Shown one piece after another: positions 33,454 through 42,640 of a stretch of DNA of 64,000 nucleotides. Below the pieces are notes generated by a model. That model was not told where the DNA came from. It saw nothing but the letters and a program-made list of their open reading frames with translations, and did not search any database. This stretch comes from Hwangdonia seohaensis (GTDB lineage: Bacteria > Bacteroidota > Bacteroidia > Flavobacteriales > Flavobacteriaceae), in contig NZ_JAVSCK010000004.1 of assembly GCF_031932625.1 (NCBI RefSeq), positions 62,001 through 126,000 on the forward strand, read 5' to 3'. The position numbers and the translations under genes were made by a program. Within the stretch, counting starts at the first letter, position 1. Every line of letters begins with the position of its first letter.

Positions 33454-34464
33454 TTAAATTTTTGCGGATTTAACGGTTTTAATAATTCTTCCCGCAATTT
33501 TATAAGGGTCTCCGTTTGACGCAGGGCGTCTGTCTTCCAACCAACCTTTCCAGCCTTTTTCAACCGTGATTATAGGAATACGGATGGAAGCGCCTCTATC
33601 TGAAACGCCGTAAGAGAAATCAGAAACGTGTGCCGTTTCGTGCAATCCGGTTAAACGCTCATCGTTAAACTCACCGTACACTTCGATGTGCTCATCTGTA
33701 ACGGGCCTGAAGGCTTCACATATTTTTTCGTAAGTTTCTTTAGAACCACAAGTTCTTAAAGTGGTGTTGGAAAAGTTGGCGTGCATACCAGAACCATTCC
33801 AATCGCCTTTTACCGGTTTTGGGTGGTATTCGATATAGTAGCCATATTTTTCGGTTAATCTGTCTAATAGGTAACGGGCAATCCAAATTTCGTCTCCGGC
33901 TTTTTTGGCGCCTTTTGCAAATAATTGGAATTCCCATTGTCCCGGAGCAACTTCTTGGTTTATTCCCTCAAAGTTTAATCCGGCTTCAATACATAAATCG
34001 GCATGCTCTTCAACAAAATCCCTACCCCAAGTGTAGCGTCCGCCAACAGAACAGTAATATTTACCTTGTGGGCCAGGGAAACCACCACGTGGGAACCCTA
34101 GAGGTAAATCGGTTTTGGTATCCATTAAAAAATACTCTTGCTCAAAACCAAACCAGAAATCACCATTGTCATCATCAATCTGAGCTCTTGCATTTGAAGG
34201 GTGTGGTGTTCCGTCTGCACTTAAAACTTCAGCCATCACTAAGTAACCGTTTTTTCTTGTCGGGTCTGGATAAATAGCTACGGGTTTTAATAAACAGTCT
34301 GATGCGCCTCCAGAGGCTTGCTCGGTCGAGCTGCCGTCAAAAGACCAAATTGCGCAATCTTCTAATTTACCACTAAAGTCTTCTTCAACTTTAGTTTTGC
34401 TTCTCATGTTTTGTGTTGGTTCATGACCATCTAGCCATATATACTCTAATTTTGATTTTGCCAT
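33454..34464 (-). CDS. Glutamine synthetase, type II (eukaryote-like)
   Basis: ATP-dependent ligation of ammonia to glutamate. At 336 residues from the ATG at 34464 (MAKSKLEYIWLDG) it is the short GSII form; 21 further codons upstream are not family-like. Marks are WSFDGSSTEQASGG (beta-grasp), FGFEQEYFLMD (metal and ATP site), QWEFQ, KPVKGDWNGSGMHANFS, HIEVYGEFNDERLTGLHET, and GVSDRGASIRIP. GSII lacks the adenylylation loop of GSI. Divergent from the unrelated large GSIII gene 272 bases away. Confidence 0.93.
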   Translation of the reverse strand: MAKSKLEYIWLDGHEPTQNMRSKTKVEEDFSGKLEDCAIWSFDGSSTEQASGGASDCLLKPVAIYPDPTRKNGYLVMAEVLSADGTPHPSNARAQIDDDNGDFWFGFEQEYFLMDTKTDLPLGFPRGGFPGPQGKYYCSVGGRYTWGRDFVEEHADLCIEAGLNFEGINQEVAPGQWEFQLFAKGAKKAGDEIWIARYLLDRLTEKYGYYIEYHPKPVKGDWNGSGMHANFSNTTLRTCGSKETYEKICEAFRPVTDEHIEVYGEFNDERLTGLHETAHVSDFSYGVSDRGASIRIPIITVEKGWKGWLEDRRPASNGDPYKIAGRIIKTVKSAKI

Positions 34465-34503
34465 AATGAATAGTTTATAAATACAATATTTAAAATAATG
34501 ACA

Positions 34504-34511
34504 CAAATATA
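34504..34511 (-). promoter_or_regulatory. -7 element of the type II glutamine synthetase gene
   Basis: Reverse-strand TATATTTG, an exact TAnnTTTG, 40 bases from the ATG. This excludes the longer upstream start at 34527. Confidence 0.55.
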
Positions 34512-34688
34512 AAATTTTATGAAACACGGTATGTTTTATAGGGGTATTTTAATTAACAGTGGCTTTATTTTTATTTACCCCCTATTTTTTATGGGTTTAT
34601 TTTATAATATGAACATAATTTTATGCTAAAATCTAAAAATTGTTAATAACAAACTTTTGTGTTTTATACTTTTATTGTTTTTGCTGTT

Positions 34689-34696
34689 TATTTTTG
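34689..34696 (+). promoter_or_regulatory. -7 element of glnN
   Basis: TATTTTTG fits TAnnTTTG and gives a leader of about 35 bases before glnN. -33 element unclear in the T-rich surroundings. Confidence 0.45.
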
Positions 34697-34735
34697 CACC
34701 TATAAATTTGTTGTAACATCTAAAAATTATACGAA

Positions 34736-36922
34736 ATGTCAACTTTAAGATTTCACGCTATAAAAAAATCGCTTTCAGCCAAACCTGTACCCGTTGAAGA
34801 GAAAGAACGTCGCTCAGATATATTTGGTAAGAATGTGTTTAACGAAAATTCTATGCGCCAATACTTGACAAAAGATGCTTTTGCCGGAGTGATGAACGCC
34901 ATTCAATATGGTAAAAAAATTGATAGAGCTATAGCAGACCAAGTGTCCTCTTCAATGAAAGATTGGGCGTTATCAAAAGGCGTTACACATTATACCCATT
35001 GGTTTCAGCCATTAACCGGGACAACTGCCGAAAAGCACGATGCTTTTTTTGAGACCATTGGAGATGGAATGGCCATCGAAAAATTTGGAGGTAGCCAATT
35101 GGTGCAACAAGAACCGGATGCCTCAAGTTTTCCAAGTGGCGGTATTCGAAATACCTTCGAGGCTCGTGGATATACGGCTTGGGATCCTACATCACCGGCA
35201 TTTATTTATGGCACAACCCTTTGTATCCCTACCATTTTTGTGGCGTACACGGGAGAGGCCTTAGATTATAAAACCCCACTATTAAGGGCGCTACAAGCGG
35301 TTGATGGTGCAGCTACCGCAGTATGTAAATATTTTGATAAAAACGTAAAAAAAGTAACCTCGTCTTTAGGCTGGGAGCAAGAATATTTTTTAATCGATAA
35401 AACCTTGGCGGCCACCCGTCCGGATATTGCATTAACCGGCAGAACATTATTGGGGCACTCTGCAGCAAAAGGGCAACAATTGGACGACCATTATTTTGGC
35501 TCTATTCCTAGCAGGGCTTTAAACTATATGCGCGAGCTGGAAACCGAATGTATGCTTTTAGGTATTCCGGTAAAAACGAGACATAACGAGGTAGCCCCAA
35601 ACCAATTTGAATTGGCGCCAATTTTTGAGGAAGCCAATTTAGCAGTCGACCATAATTCGTTGCTCATGGATATTATGGGTCGTGTGGCATCGCGCCATAA
35701 TTTTAAGGTGCTATTACACGAAAAACCATTTGCGGGCATCAATGGCTCGGGTAAGCACAACAACTGGTCGCTGTCCACAGATACGGGGGTTAATTTATTG
35801 GCTCCGGGAAAAACGCCCATGAGTAATTTACAATTTTTAACCTTTTTTATAAATACCATAAAAGCGGTTAACAAGCACGAAGCACTATTACGGGCCACCA
35901 TTGCTTCGGCGAGCAACGACCACAGATTGGGAGCCAACGAAGCACCTCCAGCCATTATTTCCGTGTTTATTGGCGAACAATTAACCAAGGTTTTAGAAGA
36001 ATTGGAAGGCGTTACCAAAGGCAAATTATCACCTCAGGAAAAAACCGAATTAAAATTAAATGTAGTTGGTAAAATACCGGATGTTTTGTTGGACAATACC
36101 GATAGAAACCGCACATCGCCATTTGCATTTACGGGCAATAAATTCGAGTTTAGAGCCGTGGGTTCAACAGCTAATTGCGGCGACCCCATGACGGTTTTAA
36201 ACACCATAGTTGCAAAGCAATTAAAAGACTTTAAAGTGGAAGTCGATAAGCTAATCGACGAAAAAGGTTTAAAGAAAGACGAAGCGATTTTTAATGTGTT
36301 GCGCGAATATATAAAAGCCTCAAAACGTATTTTGTTCGAAGGCAATGGCTATAGCGAAGCTTGGGAAAAGGAAGCCGAAAAAAGAGGGTTGAGCAATAAT
36401 AAAACCACGCCCGATGCCCTAAAAGCTAAAATATCAAAAGATAGTATGGCCCTGTTTGAGGAAATGCAGGTAATGAGTAATATTGAAACCAAAGCGCGTT
36501 ACGAAATAGAGGTTGAAGCCTATATTATGCACATTCAAATTGAAGGTCGGGTTTTGGGCGATATAGCGCGTAACCACATTGTTCCAACGGCGGTGAGATA
36601 CCAAAACACCTTAATTGAAAACGTAAAAGGCCTCAAGGAAATTTTCGATGAAAAATTCAAGGAAGTTTCCAAAGAGCAACTCAATTTAATAGAGCAAATT
36701 TCAAATCATATAGAAAGCATCAACGCCAATGTTACGAAAATGATTAACGAAAGAAAAAAAGCCAATGCCATTCAAGATGTCGAAAAGAAAGCGCAGGCCT
36801 ATTGCTTTAACGTAAAGCCCCTGTTCGAAGACATTCGTTACCATTGCGATAAGCTGGAATTGTTGGTAGACGACGAGATTTGGCCACTAACCAAGTACCG
36901 GGAGCTGCTGTTTACAAGGTAG
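34736..36922 (+). CDS. glnN: Glutamine synthetase, type III
   Basis: The large GSIII isozyme (728 residues, usual length about 730) first known from Bacteroides. It carries the GSIII N-terminal signature (FGKNVFNENSMRQYL, THYTHWFQPLTGTTAEKHD), GWEQEYFLIDK, TRHNEVAPNQFELAPIFEEAN, GINGSGKHNNWS, NDHRLGANEAPPAI and FRAVGSTANCGDPM, with a long helical C-terminal domain. Cytosolic, dodecameric in known cases. Divergent from the type II gene, so the cell has at least two unrelated synthetases with separate promoters. Confidence 0.95.
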   Translation: MSTLRFHAIKKSLSAKPVPVEEKERRSDIFGKNVFNENSMRQYLTKDAFAGVMNAIQYGKKIDRAIADQVSSSMKDWALSKGVTHYTHWFQPLTGTTAEKHDAFFETIGDGMAIEKFGGSQLVQQEPDASSFPSGGIRNTFEARGYTAWDPTSPAFIYGTTLCIPTIFVAYTGEALDYKTPLLRALQAVDGAATAVCKYFDKNVKKVTSSLGWEQEYFLIDKTLAATRPDIALTGRTLLGHSAAKGQQLDDHYFGSIPSRALNYMRELETECMLLGIPVKTRHNEVAPNQFELAPIFEEANLAVDHNSLLMDIMGRVASRHNFKVLLHEKPFAGINGSGKHNNWSLSTDTGVNLLAPGKTPMSNLQFLTFFINTIKAVNKHEALLRATIASASNDHRLGANEAPPAIISVFIGEQLTKVLEELEGVTKGKLSPQEKTELKLNVVGKIPDVLLDNTDRNRTSPFAFTGNKFEFRAVGSTANCGDPMTVLNTIVAKQLKDFKVEVDKLIDEKGLKKDEAIFNVLREYIKASKRILFEGNGYSEAWEKEAEKRGLSNNKTTPDALKAKISKDSMALFEEMQVMSNIETKARYEIEVEAYIMHIQIEGRVLGDIARNHIVPTAVRYQNTLIENVKGLKEIFDEKFKEVSKEQLNLIEQISNHIESINANVTKMINERKKANAIQDVEKKAQAYCFNVKPLFEDIRYHCDKLELLVDDEIWPLTKYRELLFTR

Positions 36923-37355
36923 TCCGTTTTTAGCAATCCCGTAACTTCGTGGTTTTCTAGAAGTTGGGCGTTACCCCGCCCTTCGACTCCGCTCAGGGCA
37001 AGAGGGGTCGGGCTTTCCGCTACAATCTTTTTAAAATGTTTGTTCAGGGAGCAAGCAATGTGTTTGCCTGTTAACACGGGCATTAAAGCAAAGTTTTTGC
37101 AAACCAATTTTAAAAAGGATTTCCACTGCAATCCCTAACGCGCTTATGTGCCGGCTTATGGTTTTAAATTAAAAGGGCTTTTGCTTTTTGCAGAGGCTCT
37201 TTTTTTTTTTCAATAAAATCGAATTCACATAAGCCCAATTTTCTATAAAAAACCAAATCTTTTCAATTACTTTTAAAATAAATTTTAGCTTCAGGCAACC
37301 TTTAGCACAACATTTGCGTCTTTATAAATAGAAGACCACATAAAATCCATTTTTT
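36923..37355. other. Intergenic region with repeat R4
   Basis: 433 bases between glnN and the ECF sigma gene. The first half is repeat R4. The second half has a weak hairpin (AAAAGGGCTTTTGC with GCAGAGGCTCTTTTTT near 37172-37212) that may terminate glnN, and an AT-rich run up to the sigma gene. No further gene is seen. Confidence 0.5.
36959..37141 (-). repeat. Dispersed intergenic repeat, copy R4 (long)
   Basis: Reverse-strand order: GCGTTAGGGATTGCAGTGG, AATCCTTTTTAAAA, a variable middle, AAAAAGATTGTAGCGG, AAAGCCCGACCCC, CCCTGAGCGGAGTCGAAGGG, GGGTAACGCCCAACTTCT. This is the most complete copy; it links the R1 type (AATCCTTT...AAAGAT) and the R3 type. Antisense to both neighbouring genes. Confidence 0.85.
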
Positions 37356-37922
37356 TTGAAAGTCATTCAACTCCATAAAAACGAATCCGAGCTTATTAAA
37401 AGAGCGATTAAAAACAATCGCGAAGCGCAACAGGTGTTGTTCGAGTGGCATGCCCCAAAAATGTTAAGCGTTTGCAGGTATTACATAAAAGATATACAAC
37501 ATGCCGAAGAAGCGATGCTTAACGGGTTTTTCAAGGTGTTTTCAAATTTAAAAAATTTTAAAAATGAAGGCAGTTTTGAGGGTTGGATACGGCGGATAAT
37601 GATTCGGGAATCGATTTCGTTTTTACGACAGAAAAAAAACATGGAGTTTCCGGTTGAAGCTATTGAGCATAAAAACGATTACACCAACAACATTAAAACC
37701 GACATTGAAGTTGCCCAAATACAGCAACTTATAGACGCCCTTCCCGATGGCTATAAAGAGGTGTTTGTTATGTATGCCATTGAAGGTTACAAGCATTACG
37801 AAATTGCCAATATGCTAAACATTAGCGAGGGCGCATCAAAATCGCAGCTGTTTAAAGCACGCAAACAGCTTCAGGAAAGCATTAAAAAATTAAATAAAAC
37901 AACAAGCTATGGCAGCAAATAA
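37356..37922 (+). CDS. ECF sigma factor
   Basis: A 188-residue extracytoplasmic-function sigma factor. Region 2 is EWHAPKMLSVCRYYIKDIQHAEEAMLNGFFKVFSNLKNFKNEGSFEGWIRRIMIRESI; region 4 is LPDGYKEVFVMYAIEGYKHYEIANMLNISEGASKSQLFKARKQLQ. The start is the TTG at 37356 (KVIQLHKNESELIKRAIK follows, as in relatives); no ATG occurs before the conserved region. It overlaps the next gene by 14 bases, and that gene has the layout of a membrane anti-sigma-like partner. Confidence 0.92.
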   Translation: MKVIQLHKNESELIKRAIKNNREAQQVLFEWHAPKMLSVCRYYIKDIQHAEEAMLNGFFKVFSNLKNFKNEGSFEGWIRRIMIRESISFLRQKKNMEFPVEAIEHKNDYTNNIKTDIEVAQIQQLIDALPDGYKEVFVMYAIEGYKHYEIANMLNISEGASKSQLFKARKQLQESIKKLNKTTSYGSK

Positions 37923-38694
37923 ATTTGAAAAAAAGATTAAGGATAAACTTGAAAAAAGAACCATAAAACCATCTGCCGATGCGTGGAATAAATTATCTCA
38001 CCGCTTAGAAAATCAAGAAGAAAAACGGAATAACAAAGCGTTTTGGTGGTTGGGCATTGCGGCAAGTATTATAGGTGTGTTATTGGTGGTTACCCAAGTT
38101 TTCAAGAATGATTCCGGTGAGCATGTTGCACCGCAAATTGTGGTAACACCAGAACTTGTTAAACAAGATGATATTTCGACAGGCTCAATAACCGCCGATA
38201 AAATAGCTAATGAAAAGGTTGAGCCTATTGAAGAAATTTCAGAAGATATCAAATCAAAAGAAGCTAATCAGTCCAATCAAATTCAAAAAAAACCAACTGT
38301 AATCAAACCTAATTTAATTAAAGAAACAACGCGTATTGTTGAAGAAAAAGATGTTCAAACCACAAAAGAAACCCATGTTGAGCCAGTCAAAATAATTTCT
38401 GAAAAGTTAACGCTCGAAGAACAGAAAATTAAGGAAGTCATAGCCCAGGTAAAAACCTTAAAAGACGGTAAAAACCAGGTTACGGAAAACGAAATTGAAG
38501 CCTTGTTAATTGAAGCTCAAAACGAAATCAAATTAAAACGATTATATAACGAAAGCACAAAAAAAGTTGATGCCTTGACACTGCTTCAAGATGTTGAAGA
38601 CGAGCTCGACCAATCTTTTAGAGATCAGGTTTTTAAAGCTTTAAAAGAAAATTTTATTACGGTAAAAACGGCCGTGGCACAACGTAACGACTAA
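37909..38694 (+). CDS. Single-span membrane protein, probable anti-sigma partner
   Basis: A 261-residue protein with a cytosolic N-terminus (residues 1-43, KFEKKIKDKLEKRTIKPSADAWNKLSHRLE), one membrane helix (about 44-65, FWWLGIAASIIGVLLVVTQVF) and a long charged periplasmic region with Thr/Glu/Lys-rich coil. The N-terminal SADAW.KL..RL pattern is typical of proteins encoded beside ECF sigma factors in Flavobacteriaceae. The 14-base overlap supports a functional link. No zinc-type anti-sigma motif, so the mechanism is unknown. Confidence 0.75.
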   Translation: MAANKFEKKIKDKLEKRTIKPSADAWNKLSHRLENQEEKRNNKAFWWLGIAASIIGVLLVVTQVFKNDSGEHVAPQIVVTPELVKQDDISTGSITADKIANEKVEPIEEISEDIKSKEANQSNQIQKKPTVIKPNLIKETTRIVEEKDVQTTKETHVEPVKIISEKLTLEEQKIKEVIAQVKTLKDGKNQVTENEIEALLIEAQNEIKLKRLYNESTKKVDALTLLQDVEDELDQSFRDQVFKALKENFITVKTAVAQRND

Positions 38695-38754
38695 AAAAAT
38701 CATCAAAATTCAATCGATAAATCAATACCCACTTTGGGCAAAAAACGAACAGTT

Positions 38755-39849
38755 ATGCAAACCATTACAAAGTATTTAGCACTGGCGGTGCTGTGTTTAA
38801 ATGTGCATTTAATCACTGCGCAAGACAGCATTTCAAACACCAATAATCATGAACAAATAAAGACTTTAAGAGCCTTAAAGGATAAGGTTAAAACCCAAGA
38901 ACGCGAGTATTTAAAAGCCGAGGTTGAAGCCATAAACAAGCAATTGGACGGAAACGAGATTACTTTTGAGGAAGCCGAAAATTTAAAAAAGGAAGCGGCT
39001 AAAAAACATGCTTTGAATATTGAAAACCGCATAGCGATTATCAATAATAAAATTTCACTTTTAGAACGAAACGATGCTGTTTACAACAATGAAGAAGAGG
39101 AAGCCGATGATCAATTTGTTTTTAGAATTGGAAAGGGAGACGAAACCGATGACGAATTTATATTTATTGGTACAAAGGGAAGCGACAACCACAGACATCG
39201 AAAATACGACAGGCGAACCACTAGCGATTTGGTGCTGGCCTTTGGTTTAAACAACGCCATTGTTGAAGGCGATAACCTGGATAATTCGCCGTATAAATTT
39301 GGAGGCTCTCGGTTTTTCGAAATAGGTTGGGCGTGGAAAACCCGGGTATTTAAAAACTCGAATGTTTTACGTTTCAAATATGGCTATTCGTTTCAAATAA
39401 ACGGATTGAAGCCAACCGACAATCGATATTTTGTTAGCCAAGGCAACCAAACCATGTTGGAGGTATTTCCTGAAAACCTTAAAAAATCGAAGTTATCCAT
39501 AACCAATTTAGTGTTTCCTGTGCATTTTGAATTTGGCCCATCCAAAAAAATCGAAAAGGATGATTATTTTAGATATTCAACACGTAATAAGTTTAAAATT
39601 GGCCTTGGCGGATATGCAGGATTTAATATAGGAACGCGCCAAAAATTAAAATATTCAGTTGACGGAAACAGGCAAAAGGATAAAATAAAAGGCGGCTTAA
39701 ACACCACTAATTTGGTGTACGGAATTAGTAGTTATATTGCTGTTGGCAGTACGGCATTATATGTAAAATACGATTTGTCACCCATTTTTAAAGACCAAGT
39801 TGCAGACCAGAACAACATCTCCATTGGTGTTAGGTTCGATATGGATTGA
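38755..39849 (+). CDS. Outer-membrane beta-barrel protein with coiled-coil N-terminus
   Basis: A 364-residue exported protein from the ATG at 38755. A signal peptide (MQTITKYLALAVLCLNVHLITAQ) is followed by a highly charged coiled coil (about 25-110, ALKDKVKTQEREYLKAEVEAI), then an acidic stretch and a C-terminal part with alternating strands that ends in Phe-x-Met-Asp (ISIGVRFDMD), as in porin-family barrels. Third gene of the ECF sigma operon; likely a target or sensor of the envelope response. Confidence 0.75.
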   Translation: MQTITKYLALAVLCLNVHLITAQDSISNTNNHEQIKTLRALKDKVKTQEREYLKAEVEAINKQLDGNEITFEEAENLKKEAAKKHALNIENRIAIINNKISLLERNDAVYNNEEEEADDQFVFRIGKGDETDDEFIFIGTKGSDNHRHRKYDRRTTSDLVLAFGLNNAIVEGDNLDNSPYKFGGSRFFEIGWAWKTRVFKNSNVLRFKYGYSFQINGLKPTDNRYFVSQGNQTMLEVFPENLKKSKLSITNLVFPVHFEFGPSKKIEKDDYFRYSTRNKFKIGLGGYAGFNIGTRQKLKYSVDGNRQKDKIKGGLNTTNLVYGISSYIAVGSTALYVKYDLSPIFKDQVADQNNISIGVRFDMD

Positions 39850-39873
39850 TATTTATAAGTCGATTAATAAAAT

Positions 39874-39901
39874 AAAAGAGTTTCAATATTGAAGCTCTTT
39901 T
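39874..39901. terminator. Terminator between the sigma operon and dnaG
   Basis: AAAAGAG-TTTCAATATTGAA-GCTCTTTT: a near-perfect palindrome with a T run on the plus strand, 25 bases past the barrel protein's stop. Confidence 0.8.
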
Positions 39902-39955
39902 TGTTTTACTTCAAAATAGATTATATTACATTTACACATAAAATAAGTTTCTCCA

Positions 39956-41914
39956 TTGATTGCACCATCGTCCATAGACCAAGTATTTGAAACCGCTCGT
40001 GTAGAGGAGGTTATAGGTGATTTTGTTCAGTTAAAAAAAGCGGGCAGTAACTTTAAAGGTTTAAGTCCGTTTTCCGATGAGCGTTCACCAAGTTTTATGG
40101 TATCGCCAGTAAAACAAATTTGGAAGGATTTTTCCAGTGGAAAAGGCGGTAATGTGGTGGCGTTTTTAATGGAACACGAGCATTTTACCTATCCCGAGGC
40201 CATTAGATATTTGGCCAAAAAATACAATATTGAAATTGAAGAAACCGTTCAGTCCGATGAGCAAAAACAGGCCGCGAACGAACGGGAAAGTTTGTATTTG
40301 GTAAGCGAATATGCGAGCAAGTATTTTCAAAATATATTGCATAAAACCGATCAGGGAAAATCAATAGGATTAAGCTATTTTAAAGAGCGCGGATTTACCG
40401 AAGATACCATTAAAAAATTCGATCTAGGGTATGCACTCGACGAGTGGCAAGCCTTTACCGACGAGGCCTTAAAACAAGGTTATAATATAGATTATCTCGA
40501 AAAAACAGGGCTCACCATTGTTAAGGATACCAAACGTTTCGACAGGTTTAAGGGGCGTGTTTTATTTCCCATAAAAAGTATGAGCGGCCGAATATTGGGG
40601 TTTGGCGGGCGTATTTTGATCAACGATAAAAAAGCGGCCAAATACCTAAACTCCCCAGAGAGCGATATTTACCATAAAAGTAAAGTATTGTACGGTATTT
40701 TCCATGCCAAACAAAGCATTGCCAAAGAGGATAATTGTTATTTAGTTGAAGGCTATACCGATGTAATCCAGTTTCATCAAACGGGTATAAAAAACGTAGT
40801 GTCTTCCTCTGGAACTGCCTTAACTTCCGATCAAATCAGGCTTATAAACAGGTTAACCAAAAACATCACGGTGTTATTTGATAGCGATGCGGCAGGTATG
40901 CGCGCTTCACTTCGCGGTATCGATTTAATTCTGGAGCAGGGCATGAATGTAAAAGTATGCACATTTCCCGATGGCGAAGACCCCGATAGCTTTGCAAAAA
41001 AGAATTCACTTGAAGAACTCGCCCTGTATTTAGAAGAAAACTCCAAAGACTTTATTCAGTTCAAAGCTTCGGTTTTATTTGAAGAATCCAAAAACGACCC
41101 CATAAAAAAAGCCGAAACCGTTAGGGATATTGTCAACAGCATTTCTAAAATACCGGACCGTATTAAAAAGGAAATCTACATTCAAGAATGTGCCAGAATT
41201 ATGGACATTAGCGAAGCTGTTTTGTTTAGTACCTTGGCTCAAATCAATAAAAAGGAATTTCAAGAAGAAAATAAAAAATACCAAAACGAGCAAAAAGCCT
41301 TTGATGTAATTAAGAACCAACAGCCTGTAAAAAAGGTTGATGTGCAATATGTGTTGGAGCGAAAAATAATAGAAGTGCTATTGCTTTACGGAAACAAAAC
41401 CGAAGATTTTGAAGATTTGGTTTTAAAGGAAAATGATAAAAACGAACTTATTTTAGAGCCCGTAATACAACAGGCCAAAGTGTTCGAAAAAGTGTTTTTG
41501 GATTTACAAGACGATGAAATGCAATTTTCGAACCCCCAATTTAAAACCCTGTATTACACCATTATTGATAGGCTCAACCAGACCGAGGATTTTGAATTGA
41601 AAACCTTTATCAATTCCGTAGACCAAGATATGGCAAACGAAATAACCACCATTTTAATGGATGATGAACGCTATGCTTTGGACGATTGGAACAGGATGAA
41701 TATTTTCCCAAAAGGAAAAACAACAAGTATTGCGCAACTGGTTAGCGAAACCATTTTAAGTTTACGCTGCTTTTTAATAGACCAAAAAGTAAAAGAATTT
41801 CAGCAAGAAACATTGCATAACAAAATAGACACGAATAGAAATATACTTGAAGAAGTAAAAGACTATTCGAGTCTAAAAATGTTATTGTCCAGAAAGCTTA
41901 ATCGCGTATTATAG
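39956..41914 (+). CDS. dnaG: DNA primase
   Basis: Synthesises RNA primers at the replication fork. The start is TTG at 39956 (MIAPSSIDQVFETARVEEVIGDFVQLKK). The N-terminal zinc-ribbon region is recognisable (NFKGLSPFSDERSPSFMVSPVKQIWKDFSSGKGGNVV is the segment), but the four zinc ligands are replaced: S37, S40, D58 and S61 stand where Cys, His, Cys and Cys occur in E. coli. The TOPRIM core is intact (LVEGYTDVIQFHQ, VSSSGTALT, LFDSDAAGMRAS). The C-terminal DnaB-binding part follows. Length 652 is normal. It overlaps the convergent response-regulator gene by six bases. Confidence 0.95.
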   Translation: MIAPSSIDQVFETARVEEVIGDFVQLKKAGSNFKGLSPFSDERSPSFMVSPVKQIWKDFSSGKGGNVVAFLMEHEHFTYPEAIRYLAKKYNIEIEETVQSDEQKQAANERESLYLVSEYASKYFQNILHKTDQGKSIGLSYFKERGFTEDTIKKFDLGYALDEWQAFTDEALKQGYNIDYLEKTGLTIVKDTKRFDRFKGRVLFPIKSMSGRILGFGGRILINDKKAAKYLNSPESDIYHKSKVLYGIFHAKQSIAKEDNCYLVEGYTDVIQFHQTGIKNVVSSSGTALTSDQIRLINRLTKNITVLFDSDAAGMRASLRGIDLILEQGMNVKVCTFPDGEDPDSFAKKNSLEELALYLEENSKDFIQFKASVLFEESKNDPIKKAETVRDIVNSISKIPDRIKKEIYIQECARIMDISEAVLFSTLAQINKKEFQEENKKYQNEQKAFDVIKNQQPVKKVDVQYVLERKIIEVLLLYGNKTEDFEDLVLKENDKNELILEPVIQQAKVFEKVFLDLQDDEMQFSNPQFKTLYYTIIDRLNQTEDFELKTFINSVDQDMANEITTILMDDERYALDDWNRMNIFPKGKTTSIAQLVSETILSLRCFLIDQKVKEFQQETLHNKIDTNRNILEEVKDYSSLKMLLSRKLNRVL

Positions 41915-42538
41915 CTCAGCTGAAAGTTTAGCTTGGTTAACAAGATCCACTAAATTGGTTACCTTTAGTTTTCTCATTAAACGCGCTTTGTAAGTACTTA
42001 CCGTTTTCTCGTTAATGTTTAGCTCTTTAGAAATCTCTTTGTTTTTTCTACCAATAGTTAAAAGTTTTAAAACTTCTGACTCGCGAGTTGATAGTTTTTT
42101 GTAAAAAGATCCCGATTTGTTGCTTTTAGCACCAAAAGCTAATTGTTGCGTTAAGGCATCACTTAAATAAATACCACCTTCGTGAACCTTTAAAATGGCC
42201 TCGTTAATGGTAATGATGTTAACTGATTTAGAAATGAATCCTGAAGCCCCCGCTTTAATGGCGTTTATGCCATATACCTCTTCGGGCTGGCCACTAAAAA
42301 TAAGGGTTTTTACGTTAGGATAATCCTTCTTTAAATAACGCAAAACGGTTAAACCGTTAAGTTTTGGGAAATCTACTTCTGTTAAAATAATGTCTACGTC
42401 ATTGTTTTTGACAAAGTCTAAAATATCATCGCCATCGTTTACACTTCCCACAATTTTTATGTCTGAAGATGCCGAAAATAGATGTTCTAGACCCTTTCTG
42501 ATAATTGGATGATTGTCTGCTATTAGTAATTTTATCAT
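41909..42538 (-). CDS. LuxR-type response regulator with altered receiver
   Basis: A 209-residue NarL/LuxR-type regulator: receiver domain (1-120) and LuxR HTH (about 145-205, LSTRESEVLKLLTIGRKNKEISKELNINEKTVSTYKARLMRKL). The phosphorylation site is changed: in VDIILTEVDFPKLNG the usual Asp is E54 (codon GAA). The acidic pocket reads D8-N9 instead of D-D. The Thr/Ser (S81) and Lys (K103) switch residues are kept. It probably works without aspartyl phosphorylation. No kinase nearby. Convergent with dnaG. Confidence 0.92.
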   Translation of the reverse strand: MIKLLIADNHPIIRKGLEHLFSASSDIKIVGSVNDGDDILDFVKNNDVDIILTEVDFPKLNGLTVLRYLKKDYPNVKTLIFSGQPEEVYGINAIKAGASGFISKSVNIITINEAILKVHEGGIYLSDALTQQLAFGAKSNKSGSFYKKLSTRESEVLKLLTIGRKNKEISKELNINEKTVSTYKARLMRKLKVTNLVDLVNQAKLSAEL

Positions 42539-42640
42539 TATTAAGGGTTTTTATACTATTATAGCTGTGAGAGGTTTACAGCTATAATTGAGAGAGTTAT
42601 ATGGCTGTAAAGATAGTTTTTTTTGCTAACAATGCAATGA

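Noticed and set aside
35524..36024. Reverse-strand frame of 166 codons inside glnN
   Set aside because: Shadow of the type III glutamine synthetase, whose motifs cover the same bases on the plus strand.
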